In this document: piece by piece, positions 34,882-42,377 of the stretch
Position numbering within the stretch: the stretch's first letter is position 1
Layout of the letters: the number at the start of each line of letters is the position of its first letter
NCBI GenBank assembly: GCA_910584245.1
Contig: CAJTZF010000021.1
Coordinates: 1-46,600 of the forward strand
Direction of reading: 5' to 3'
DNA: 46,600 nucleotides
Source of the DNA: an uncultured Eubacterium sp.
GTDB taxonomy: Bacteria; Bacillota; Clostridia; Lachnospirales; Lachnospiraceae
Made by a program: the position numbers and the translations under genes
Notes under the pieces: model-generated
The model's input: the letters and a program-made list of their open reading frames with translations, nothing else
Told to the model about the DNA's origin: nothing
Database searches by the model: none

Positions 34882-36822
34882 TTCATCACCAATCTGTATA
34901 AATAAATCATACGAATCGGCGGGAAGGACATCTAGCCACACCGCGATGCTGTATGCCTTATGCCCAAAGTTGTCCGAAGTCCGGTATGTATCTTCAAATG
35001 TTACAAACCAGACACCCTCCCTGCCCTGGAAATACACAGTATTTATCGCATGATCCCCCTCACAGATGTATAAAATATCCTCCTGCATCTCATAACTCAC
35101 TACAGAATCCGCGACGGAGTGGGCGGACATAAAATCCGGCGGACAGACATCCTCTCCCTCCAGCCGTTCCGGCCGCCTCAATCCGCCTACAATGTAATCA
35201 TTATTTTTAACAAGCGCCCTTGACAAGGAAACCATATCCGGGCAGAACAAGTAAGCGCGGTAAAATCCTGTCTTCACGTAATACTCCCCTAATACCTCCC
35301 TCGAATCAAAATCAAACGCGCGAACCAGCCCCAGATTGTCCTTGAGCCTTGGCTCCAGACATCCCTCCATCGCATACAAAAGCCGGTTTTTCTTATCGAA
35401 CACTGCATTTGAACATATTTTGGATTTTGGACACGGAAATGTCCGGTATAACTTTACGGTGCGTTTTCCCTCATCAATTTCATAAACATTGATATAGCTC
35501 TTTTTACCGTTATCCGGCCCGCTCACATTGTGCGGTCTCTTCCAGTGATTGTCAAACACCACAATGTATCTGATACCCGGTTCCTGTTTTTCCTCCAGTT
35601 CCACCTCAAAGACAGAGTTCTGTCCATAAAACCAAGGCACATTCCCTATTGGTGTGAGCAGCTTATCCTCCGTCTCCGTCCCTTTCCAAAGATCTGGATC
35701 CGCCAGCAGCCATTTCATTTCATCCCGTTCCCAGTCAAAATCAGCGATCGAATGAACCCCCCGCATAGATACGAGCATAGACGCCCGCTCTTCCTGATAG
35801 GACACATAATTAATATGCGCCCAGCTCTGGGAAGCCTTGTATTTCTCACCAAAAAAATCCCTGACATTGATGCCGTGTACGATCTCCCCGCTCTGCCGGT
35901 CTACTTCCATGACAAGATCCTCGGAATCCCCCTCAAAGCTGTTCCCCGCCATGAAAAGGTTTCCCTCCTGCGACCTCTCCTCTGCGGTATGGTGAGCGCC
36001 ATTTTTAATCAAATAAGTTCTCCCCACCCGCCCCAGGTAGTCCATATCATACATCTGCACTGGGTATGGCTCTGAATAAAAGGGGACCGAAATATCTTCT
36101 TCCATAAACAGAAACCTTCCCTTAGAAAGCCGGAAAATACCGTATTCCTTCGGTTTTCTTTCCAGATAATAGCGGATTTTCCCCTCCCGGTCAAACACAC
36201 AGGGCCGGATGTCAGAACCGCCGGAAATAAGTATGTTCGGAAAATTCCTGTTCTTTTTATTACTCTTTCCCGCTTTTATCACATTCTGTAAGTCGTCCGG
36301 AAGTGGTTCTGTCTCGATCGGAAAGCAGCGTCGGTCACAGGACTCGCCATTTTCATCCAACAACTCAATAACAATATTTGTACTTCTCCCAGGATAAAGC
36401 CCCAAAATCGGAATCCGGTGGCGTTTCTCGGCCGGATACTCGAAAATGAAACTGGTATCCTCCGAATCGCCTTCTACCGTTGCCCTCACGCGGTAATCAA
36501 CCATCGTGGTAAAAAGCACAAGTGCCGTCAGCGGAGCCTCCCCAAAAGGGTTTACTACCGCAAGCATATTATTAAACATATATTTTCCGCTGCGGAGCTG
36601 AAGCTCCAAAAACCAGTCCTTTGCCTGTGAGGTGAGAGAATACATTTTGTTCACCTGGATATTTGTCTTGACCGAATCTGTCTGCGGCCGCTTAAATACA
36701 CTTTCATATTCTGCTGCACCCTTTTCAACCCACTCTTTTTCCCGAACGGTAATCGTCCCGCCATTATCGTGAAAAACCTGCTTTTTCTCCCGTTTCAAAA
36801 TGAAATCAAATAACCTACTCAT
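34843..36822 (-). CDS. Arylsulfotransferase (ASST)-like protein, predicted nucleophile His replaced by Asn
   Basis: This 659-residue paralogue of the upstream ASST-like protein shares its whole layout: N-terminal beta-sandwich (about 70-170), MYDMDYLGRV, His277-His278, SWAHINYVSY with His336, SMRGVH with Arg354, and VVFDNHWKRPHN. At the position of the predicted sulfated histidine the sequence is YGQNSVFEV: Asn402, codon AAC at 35617-35619. It may therefore be inactive, regulatory, or use another mechanism such as direct transfer from PAPS. Its ATG lies inside the end of cysC (8-base overlap), so it is translationally coupled to PAPS synthesis. No signal peptide is seen. Confidence 0.75.
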   Translation of the reverse strand: MSRLFDFILKREKKQVFHDNGGTITVREKEWVEKGAAEYESVFKRPQTDSVKTNIQVNKMYSLTSQAKDWFLELQLRSGKYMFNNMLAVVNPFGEAPLTALVLFTTMVDYRVRATVEGDSEDTSFIFEYPAEKRHRIPILGLYPGRSTNIVIELLDENGESCDRRCFPIETEPLPDDLQNVIKAGKSNKKNRNFPNILISGGSDIRPCVFDREGKIRYYLERKPKEYGIFRLSKGRFLFMEEDISVPFYSEPYPVQMYDMDYLGRVGRTYLIKNGAHHTAEERSQEGNLFMAGNSFEGDSEDLVMEVDRQSGEIVHGINVRDFFGEKYKASQSWAHINYVSYQEERASMLVSMRGVHSIADFDWERDEMKWLLADPDLWKGTETEDKLLTPIGNVPWFYGQNSVFEVELEEKQEPGIRYIVVFDNHWKRPHNVSGPDNGKKSYINVYEIDEGKRTVKLYRTFPCPKSKICSNAVFDKKNRLLYAMEGCLEPRLKDNLGLVRAFDFDSREVLGEYYVKTGFYRAYLFCPDMVSLSRALVKNNDYIVGGLRRPERLEGEDVCPPDFMSAHSVADSVVSYEMQEDILYICEGDHAINTVYFQGREGVWFVTFEDTYRTSDNFGHKAYSIAVWLDVLPADSYDLFIQIGDELQDTGKKITKQK

Positions 36823-37417
36823 ACCTTCGCCTTTTCTCCATAATTACATCGTATACTTGTTTTGCACACTCATAAGGTGAATTCTGAACCGTATCAAGAG
36901 TGATCTCCGGACAAACCGGTGCCTCATAGGAGGAATCTTTCCCCGTAAAATGTTTGATCTGCTTTTTATACAGTCCCTTTGGATCGCGCTGTCTGCAAGT
37001 TTCAAAATCCGTATTTACATAAACCTCGATGAAGTTCCCCTCTCCCGCTTTCTCCCTGGCGAATTGCCTCATCTTGCGAAATGGCGAGATAAAAGATACC
37101 AGCGTAATAATACCGGCATCCTGAAATAACGCTGCGATCTCGCTAATTCTCCGTATATTCTCATTTCGGTCGTCATCTGAAAAACCGAGATCCGAATTAA
37201 TCCCGCAACGTATATTGTCGCCATCCAACAAGTACACAGCCCTTCCCGCATCATTCAGCAACTTTTCGAGTTCAACTGCAATCGTCGACTTGCCGGACCC
37301 GGAAAGCCCGGTAAACCAAACAATGATACCCTCCTGATGCAGCACAGCACATCGCTCCTCGTGAGAAACCTTACTGCTATGCCAAACTACATTTTCATTT
37401 TTACCGCCTGTAACCAT
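36815..37417 (-). CDS. cysC: Adenylyl-sulfate kinase
   Basis: This 200-residue enzyme phosphorylates APS at the 3' hydroxyl to make PAPS. It has the P-loop GLSGSGKS (37-44), LLDGDNIRCGINSDLGFSDDDRNENIRRISEIA (APS-binding), FISPFRKMRQFAREK, and FIEVYVNTDFETCRQRDPKGLYKKQ. Length and motifs are those of a complete, active CysC. GGAGGAG lies six bases before the start. It follows cysN by 50 bases and overlaps the arylsulfotransferase-like gene by 8 bases. Because no APS or PAPS reductase gene is nearby, PAPS is more likely a sulfate donor here than a step to sulfide (inference). Confidence 0.95.
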   Translation of the reverse strand: MVTGGKNENVVWHSSKVSHEERCAVLHQEGIIVWFTGLSGSGKSTIAVELEKLLNDAGRAVYLLDGDNIRCGINSDLGFSDDDRNENIRRISEIAALFQDAGIITLVSFISPFRKMRQFAREKAGEGNFIEVYVNTDFETCRQRDPKGLYKKQIKHFTGKDSSYEAPVCPEITLDTVQNSPYECAKQVYDVIMEKRRRYE

Positions 37418-37467
37418 ACCTTACTCCTCCGTTCCCCACCCTGATTATACACCTTTTGGTTACTGGA

Positions 37468-39258
37468 TCATCCAAATATAACTGCTTTTTCTTTCAGAAG
37501 ACTCTTAATGAGGCGCACATTACTGTTATAATCAAAATCACTGTCCTTTAACTGCACATCCGCCTTTATATCTGTAGTGACCGAATCGCCAACCCAGAAA
37601 ATATGCATGTCCTCTTGTATTACGGTCCGCATAATCTTGCGGTCGCTCTCCGTAAGACTTGTGGCCGTTACAATTAATATCATACCAGCGTCCAGCATCA
37701 GGTTTGCCACCTCAGCAAAACGCCGTATCTGCTCTCTGTGGTTTTCATCCCCGCCGGACTTCGTGTCAGCACCTACGCCATACAAGTAAGACCCAATACC
37801 CATGTAATAAACAAATCTTCCACTGTTTAGCAATTCCTTTTCCAACGCCTTTGCCAGATCCTTTTTCCCCGTGTTTTTCTCACCAGTGAGAACAATCAGC
37901 TCCGGCCGCTGGGCATAATGCTCAATGCGGGACTCATGATTAATCTCGCTCGTCTCCCATTTATAGTTTCGAAGCATCGTGCTGCTCCGGATTGAGCTCT
38001 CCTCATCCTCAAGTCCCTCAATAATAATTCCGCCGCCCGCAATCTCGTAGTTATCCACAATGACAAAGCGGCTTGTCCCCGCGCTTTCCGCCACGACGTC
38101 AAAGGCGATCGGTTTATCTGTCCTCAGGATGACTTCCGCCACCTCATGCCGTTCCACGGACTGCCTCTCATCTGTCGAAGAAAGGTTCGATGAATTGATA
38201 ATACCCTTCACGCGCTCAACTTCAACCTTGACCTTTTCACCGCCAATTTTCAAATAATACAGCTTTCCTGGTACAAAATCCCTCTTGCCAAGCCAGAACA
38301 CATTGGCTGCGATACGGGATGCCACTTTCGGCTTGGGCTCGCCGGCGACAGCCATCACCTCTCCTCTTTTTATATAAATCTGCTCTTTCATCGTAAAGCC
38401 AATCGCCATACCAGGTTTCCCTTCCAAAATCGGCTCTGTGTGAAAGGACTCAATCTTATTGATGTGACTTTTCTTTCCAGACGGATAAAAAACAACCTCC
38501 TGTCCGGCGCGAATCGTCCCTGTCTCGATCGTCCCTGCCACAATACGGCGGTCATCGCCATTTCTCGTAAATTTATACACATCCTGGACCGGCATGCGGA
38601 ACGGCTGTTTATCATGCTCCTCCTCACACTCAAACTCATCCAGCACCTGAAGAATACACATACCGTCATACCAGGGCATCCTCTCGCTCGGCTTGACAAT
38701 ATTCTCCCCTTGAAAAGCGCTGACCGGAAGCACAAATTTCGGTTCTATCTGGATCTGCTTCAAAAATGCCAGATATTCCTTCTTTACCTTCTCAAACACT
38801 TCCTGGCTGTAATCGACAAGATCCATCTTATTAATAACAACCGCGATCTGCCGTATACCGAGCATTGACAGCATATAGGCGTGCCGTCTGGAATTCTCCT
38901 GTACGCCCTCCTTGGCGTCAATCATCAATAGCGCTGCCTGGGCGCGGGAGGCCCCCGTAATCATATTTTTCAAAAACTCAATATGCCCTGGCGCATCCAA
39001 TATAATATAATCCCGCTTTTCCGTCTTGAAAAAGCATCTCGCCGTATCAATCGTAATGCCCTGTGACTGCTCATCCTTCAATGCATCAAGTAAAAATGCG
39101 TACTCAAACGGCTTGGAATTTCTTCGGCAAGTCTCCTTAACCTGTGCGAGCTTTCCCTCTGGAAGGGAATCCGTATCCGCCAGTAAACGCCCCATTAGCG
39201 TACTCTTTCCGTGGTCTACATGTCCAACAATGACAATATTCATATCTTCCTTTTTCAT
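37468..39258 (-). CDS. cysN: Sulfate adenylyltransferase GTPase subunit with degenerate C-terminal APS-kinase-like domain
   Basis: This 596-residue protein drives ATP sulfurylase by GTP hydrolysis. The N-terminal EF-Tu-like GTPase has GHVDHGKS (12-19), GITIDTARCFF, DAPGH, and NKMD, followed by two beta-barrel domains (about 215-430). The C-terminal 145 residues resemble an APS kinase, as in CysNC fusions, but the P-loop reads GEKNTGKKD, with Lys instead of Ser/Thr, and the APS-binding DGDNIR block is missing. This domain is probably inactive as a kinase, and the separate cysC supplies the activity. Its ATG overlaps the cysD stop by one base (TGATG), with GGAGGGG upstream, so the two subunits are made together. 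Confidence 0.93.
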   Translation of the reverse strand: MKKEDMNIVIVGHVDHGKSTLMGRLLADTDSLPEGKLAQVKETCRRNSKPFEYAFLLDALKDEQSQGITIDTARCFFKTEKRDYIILDAPGHIEFLKNMITGASRAQAALLMIDAKEGVQENSRRHAYMLSMLGIRQIAVVINKMDLVDYSQEVFEKVKKEYLAFLKQIQIEPKFVLPVSAFQGENIVKPSERMPWYDGMCILQVLDEFECEEEHDKQPFRMPVQDVYKFTRNGDDRRIVAGTIETGTIRAGQEVVFYPSGKKSHINKIESFHTEPILEGKPGMAIGFTMKEQIYIKRGEVMAVAGEPKPKVASRIAANVFWLGKRDFVPGKLYYLKIGGEKVKVEVERVKGIINSSNLSSTDERQSVERHEVAEVILRTDKPIAFDVVAESAGTSRFVIVDNYEIAGGGIIIEGLEDEESSIRSSTMLRNYKWETSEINHESRIEHYAQRPELIVLTGEKNTGKKDLAKALEKELLNSGRFVYYMGIGSYLYGVGADTKSGGDENHREQIRRFAEVANLMLDAGMILIVTATSLTESDRKIMRTVIQEDMHIFWVGDSVTTDIKADVQLKDSDFDYNSNVRLIKSLLKEKAVIFG

Positions 39259-40139
39259 CACATGTACCCCTCCTTCCTGAGCTCCTCCAGGCCGCCGCCT
39301 CCTTCTTTGTCCTGCGCTCTTCCAGAACGCTCCGCAATATTCGCAAATTTACCAGTCTTCAGCTCCTCTATAATCTCGCGCACATTTTTGGCTGTGGAAT
39401 CCACGGTACCCGTACAAGGGGCACATCCAAGCGAGCGGTAACGCTTGCCATTTCCCTGGTCAAAATATAGGGGAACAACAGGAATATCCTCCCTCTCAAT
39501 ATACTCCCATATATCCAGCTCCGTCCAATCAAGGAGCGGGTGGACACGGACATGGGTGCCCGGGGCAAAATCTGTCTTATACTGGTTCCAAAACTCAGGC
39601 GGCTGGTCTCCCACATCCCAGTCGTTATTTTTATCCCTCGGGGAAAAATAACGCTCTTTGGAGCGGCTTCCCTCCTCGTCGGCCCGCACACCTACAATAA
39701 CACCCGTATATGGCTCGATGTTTACATCCTTTTCGTACTTGCCCTTTCCGTGGTTAAACCGGTACCGGGACCAGGTCGCGTTCAGCGTGTTGGAAAGCGC
39801 CTCTGTCTTAAGCGCCTTACAGCACTCCAGACGTGTGGCATTCCCGTCCGGGAACGTCAGCTTCTTTTCAATCGCTTCCGTATTTTCTCCATAAATCATA
39901 TCCAAATTCCATTCCGCAGCCAGACGGTCACGGTACTCAATCATCTCCTTAATCTTAAAATGAGTATCTACGTGAACTAATGGGATTGGCACATGTCCAA
40001 AAAAAGCCTTCCTCGCCAGCCATAAAAGAACCGTACTGTCCTTTCCGATCGACCACAGCATGCATAAGTTACCCAGTTCGCTGTAGGCTTCTCTCAAAAT
40101 GTGTACACTTTTGTACTCCAGCATATCCAAATGATCCAT
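39258..40139 (-). CDS. cysD: Sulfate adenylyltransferase subunit 2
   Basis: This 293-residue catalytic subunit joins ATP and sulfate to give APS and pyrophosphate. It belongs to the PP-loop ATP pyrophosphatase fold: LWSIGKDSTVLLWLARKAF, then VHVDTHFKIKEMIEYRD, RLECCKALKTEAL, VGVRADEEGSRSKERYFSPRD, LLDWTELDIWEYIEREDIPVVPLYF and RYRSLGCAPCTG. The start at 40139 is set by GGAGG eight bases upstream; that ribosome binding site lies inside a longer in-frame reading. It is the first gene of the cysD-cysN-cysC-ASST-like operon, with a good promoter at 40195-40223. Confidence 0.95.
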   Translation of the reverse strand: MDHLDMLEYKSVHILREAYSELGNLCMLWSIGKDSTVLLWLARKAFFGHVPIPLVHVDTHFKIKEMIEYRDRLAAEWNLDMIYGENTEAIEKKLTFPDGNATRLECCKALKTEALSNTLNATWSRYRFNHGKGKYEKDVNIEPYTGVIVGVRADEEGSRSKERYFSPRDKNNDWDVGDQPPEFWNQYKTDFAPGTHVRVHPLLDWTELDIWEYIEREDIPVVPLYFDQGNGKRYRSLGCAPCTGTVDSTAKNVREIIEELKTGKFANIAERSGRAQDKEGGGGLEELRKEGYM

Positions 40140-40194
40140 TTGCATTTCCTCCATATAAAATGTATTTTTGTCTACATTTATATTGTACATGTAT

Positions 40195-40223
40195 ATATTA
40201 CAAAATTATGACAAATCTGTCAA
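40195..40223 (-). promoter_or_regulatory. Promoter of the cysDNC-sulfotransferase operon
   Basis: On the minus strand a perfect TTGACA (40218-40223) is 17 bases from TAATAT (40195-40200), about 55 bases before the cysD start. The -35 box lies inside the last codons of the preceding membrane-protein gene, so the operon need not depend on read-through. Confidence 0.7.
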
Positions 40224-40853
40224 ATCATACACCTTTCCTGTCGACTGCTGGTGATAAACGGCATAAACGACCCCGTCACTCATCACTACACTGCCCTGAT
40301 ACTCCAAATCTGCAAAACTGTAGTACACAATTACCTTGCTTACCTGGTATCCATCACTATCATACTTTTGTGCATATTCGTGAATCGCATGTCTTGCCAT
40401 AAAAGGATACAATGGATTTCGAAACAATATCATGCTGCTCCCAAAGGTTATAAGTATGCCTAAAAAGCAGCTGATGATGCCGACCATCCTCGATTTATTC
40501 CGATTAATGAGAACCCGGATCAAAAAACCTCCCGCCGTTCCCAGCAACATAAACGCTACTATAATCGGCAATAAATTTATTATTATACTCCATTTAGAAC
40601 TTGCGAAAAGCTCCGCGGCATTCGTCTTGGTTTCGACAAGCTGGTATACAATTGAGACAGCTGCCGTGGCAAGCGGGACAACAAAGCACCATCTTCTCAG
40701 CAAAAGGGCGGCAAGCATACCAACGATTGGCATAATGACCACAATCTGAGGAATATCAAAATATAAATATAGCTGCATATATTCCCACAAACCAACCACT
40801 GCAAATATTATGATCCCCAATCCTATTTTTATTATTTTCATTCGTTCTTTCAA
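40206..40853 (-). CDS. Uncharacterised integral membrane protein
   Basis: I do not recognise a family for this 215-residue protein. It has five probable membrane helices (about 4-22, 30-48, 50-66, 86-108 and 115-138) and a C-terminal extracytoplasmic or cytoplasmic domain of about 75 residues (HAIHEYAQKYDSDGYQVSKVIVYYSFADLEYQGSVVMSDG). The start is taken as TTG at 40853, with GGAGG five bases upstream; that ribosome binding site would lie inside a longer reading from 40865. It immediately precedes the cys operon in the same direction, but the operon has its own promoter. Confidence 0.7.
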   Translation of the reverse strand: MKERMKIIKIGLGIIIFAVVGLWEYMQLYLYFDIPQIVVIMPIVGMLAALLLRRWCFVVPLATAAVSIVYQLVETKTNAAELFASSKWSIIINLLPIIVAFMLLGTAGGFLIRVLINRNKSRMVGIISCFLGILITFGSSMILFRNPLYPFMARHAIHEYAQKYDSDGYQVSKVIVYYSFADLEYQGSVVMSDGVVYAVYHQQSTGKVYDLTDLS

Positions 40854-40872
40854 AATAACCTCCATTCATTCC

Positions 40873-40908
40873 AAAAAAAGGAACATCTTAAACACTAAGA
40901 TGTTCCTT
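40873..40908 (-). terminator. Terminator of the XRE regulator gene
   Basis: GGAACATCTTA (40880-40890) and TAAGATGTTCC (40896-40906) form a perfect 11-base stem with an AACAC loop. On the minus strand it is followed by seven T (40873-40879). Confidence 0.88.
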
Positions 40909-40965
40909 ACCATATGATTACAATGATATTATATAAAACTTATGCCCAGATAGCAAGCCATTTTA

Positions 40966-41343
40966 CTACTTTTGTTCTTCGTCTGACGAACCGCTACTTT
41001 TTCTATCTGACATTACTGCATACACTGCTCTCAAAACAGTTGCAATCCTATCTAGGTCCTCATTATCGAACAACTGTAATACCTTGTAAATCATCGCATC
41101 TGAATCCGTATCTTTGGATGCCTCTCCCCGCACCAGATAATCACATGATGTACCAAAGATATCTGCTAAGTTCAAAAGAACTTGAACTGTAAAGCCTTTT
41201 CTGCCATTTTCGATTTCATATAGAAATTTTGGTGATATGTTGACCTGGCTCGCCAAGTACGATCTGGTGTATTGATGTTGCGACCTTAAGTTGTAAATCC
41301 TTCTTCCGACTTCTTTGTAAAGTGTCTTATCGACAATAGCCAT
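40966..41343 (-). CDS. XRE-family helix-turn-helix regulator
   Basis: This 125-residue DNA-binding protein has an HTH_3 domain at about 10-68 (IYNLRSQHQYTRSYLASQVNISPKFLYEIENGRKGFTVQVLLNLADIFGTSCDYLV) and a C-terminal helical tail ending in a Ser/Glu/Lys-rich segment. It diverges from agrB across a 245-base region and has its own strong terminator. Genes of this kind beside agr loci may regulate or respond to the signal, but a link is only positional. An extended -10 (TGGTACAAT) appears on the minus strand near 41381-41389; GAGGGGG lies before the start. Confidence 0.88.
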   Translation of the reverse strand: MAIVDKTLYKEVGRRIYNLRSQHQYTRSYLASQVNISPKFLYEIENGRKGFTVQVLLNLADIFGTSCDYLVRGEASKDTDSDAMIYKVLQLFDNEDLDRIATVLRAVYAVMSDRKSSGSSDEEQK

Positions 41344-41485
41344 AAGAATCCCCCTCGCATATTTTATTTTTTTCCTATTGTACCAATATTTTTTGACCTA
41401 TGGGAATTATATTCATAACGTAGCTATATTCTTGAACGAAATCCTATTTATGACACATTTTTAGCTTTTTTTACGTTTTTAGTCA

Positions 41486-41540
41486 TGAAATACAGTATTT
41501 CAAGCATATTTTTACAAACTTTCCGCACAGCTGGTATACT
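41486..41540 (+). promoter_or_regulatory. agrBD promoter with upstream palindrome and repeats
   Basis: TTTACA (41511-41516) and TATACT (41535-41540) are 18 bases apart, with an extended TGG before the -10. TGAAATAC-A-GTATTTCA (41486-41502) is a perfect 17-base inverted repeat centred near -53. Just upstream, ACATTTTTAG (41455-41464) and ACGTTTTTAG (41473-41482) form a direct repeat 18 bases apart. Either set could bind the LytTR regulator or the divergent XRE protein. Confidence 0.6.
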
Positions 41541-41588
41541 CTGTGACATACTTTAGAAACAACGGACATGCGCAGGGAGGTTTTCATT

Positions 41589-42164
41589 ATGGAAACACAG
41601 TCAGCACTGTACCGTAAGATACAGTCTACTTACCATTTTACAGATTTCGAGATGCAGCGAATGAAATATACGATTTCTGTATTCCATTGCGAATTTTCCA
41701 AACTTTTAATACTTGGAATCGCCTTTTATATATTTGGATATTTTCCTGAATATATCGTTTTAATGCTGACACTCATACCAATTCGAAGATACAGCGGCGG
41801 CATACACTTCAATCATTATAGCTCATGTTTTTTGTTTACCGCATTCTTCTTCATTATGCCGGTTGTGCTAAATAGCATCGTGCTCCCATATGTGGGACAG
41901 CTCGTCATACTAGCGCTGAGCGCGGGGGTTACCTACCTGGCTGGACCGGTTACATCTACAAAAAGGCCTCCCATGAAGTATAAAAAATACCGGGAAGCCC
42001 AGCTGGTCTCAACAGCAATTGTAGTTATATGGTTTTTTATTTTCGCTTTTGTCAGGGTATTTCCCTATGAAAACTTGTGTTTCTGGGTCATTACTCTGCA
42101 AACAATACAATTAATATGTGCGAAAATCGCACGGAAAGGAGACATTTATGAAAAAGCTGAATAA
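41589..42164 (+). CDS. agrB: AgrB-type autoinducer-processing membrane protease
   Basis: This 191-residue protein should cleave the AgrD precursor and close the peptide ring at the membrane. About five to six helices are visible. The catalytic pair fits the family: RRYSGGIHFNHYSSC carries His73 and Cys80, with the same seven-residue spacing as S. aureus AgrB His77/Cys84. GGGAGG lies eight bases before the start at 41589; an earlier in-frame start at 41568 lacks one. Its 3' end overlaps agrD by 17 bases, so the two are coupled. The sensor and regulator genes lie convergent downstream. Confidence 0.93.
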   Translation: METQSALYRKIQSTYHFTDFEMQRMKYTISVFHCEFSKLLILGIAFYIFGYFPEYIVLMLTLIPIRRYSGGIHFNHYSSCFLFTAFFFIMPVVLNSIVLPYVGQLVILALSAGVTYLAGPVTSTKRPPMKYKKYREAQLVSTAIVVIWFFIFAFVRVFPYENLCFWVITLQTIQLICAKIARKGDIYEKAE

Positions 42165-42276
42165 ATCAATTCTGTACAAGGTGTGCACAATGTGTATGGC
42201 GCTTGGATTTATCATCTACTATCATGGTCCAAGCCTGCTTCTCTTTGGCGAACCAGAATTCCCTGTTGAAAAGTAA
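42148..42276 (+). CDS. agrD: AgrD-type cyclic autoinducer peptide precursor (Ser-lactone type)
   Basis: This 42-residue peptide begins MKKLNKSILYKVCTMCMALG, an amphipathic N-terminal helix, and ends HGPSLLLFGEPEFPVEK. It aligns with S. aureus AgrD: the ring residue plus four hydrophobics (S-LLLF against C-DFIM), followed by the acidic, proline-containing recognition tail (GEPEFPVEK against DEVEVPKEL). The ring position, residue 29, is Ser instead of Cys, so AgrB would form a lactone rather than a thiolactone, as known for the S. intermedius signal. The two cysteines (13, 16) are in the leader. AAGGAG lies six bases before the ATG, and the gene starts inside agrB. The exact N-terminus of the mature signal cannot be read. 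Confidence 0.88.
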   Translation: MKKLNKSILYKVCTMCMALGFIIYYHGPSLLLFGEPEFPVEK

Positions 42277-42298
42277 TGAGAATTAATATGATATATGT

Positions 42299-42358
42299 CC
42301 TAAATGACTTTTTCCGTGGCAGGTAGGAGACATTTAGGGCATTTCTCAATTTTGCCCT
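42299..42358. terminator. Possible terminator between agrD and agrC
   Basis: CCTAAATG (42299-42306) can pair with CATTTAGG (42331-42338); alternatively AGGGCA (42336-42341) pairs with TGCCCT (42353-42358). The two hairpins exclude each other. T-tracts are poor, so this is a tentative bidirectional terminator between convergent genes. Confidence 0.4.
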
Positions 42359-42377
42359 CGCACACACCTTGTTATAT

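Noticed and set aside
37468..37903. Functional bifunctional CysNC.
   Set aside because: The C-terminal P-loop lacks the Ser/Thr and the APS-binding block, and a complete cysC is adjacent.
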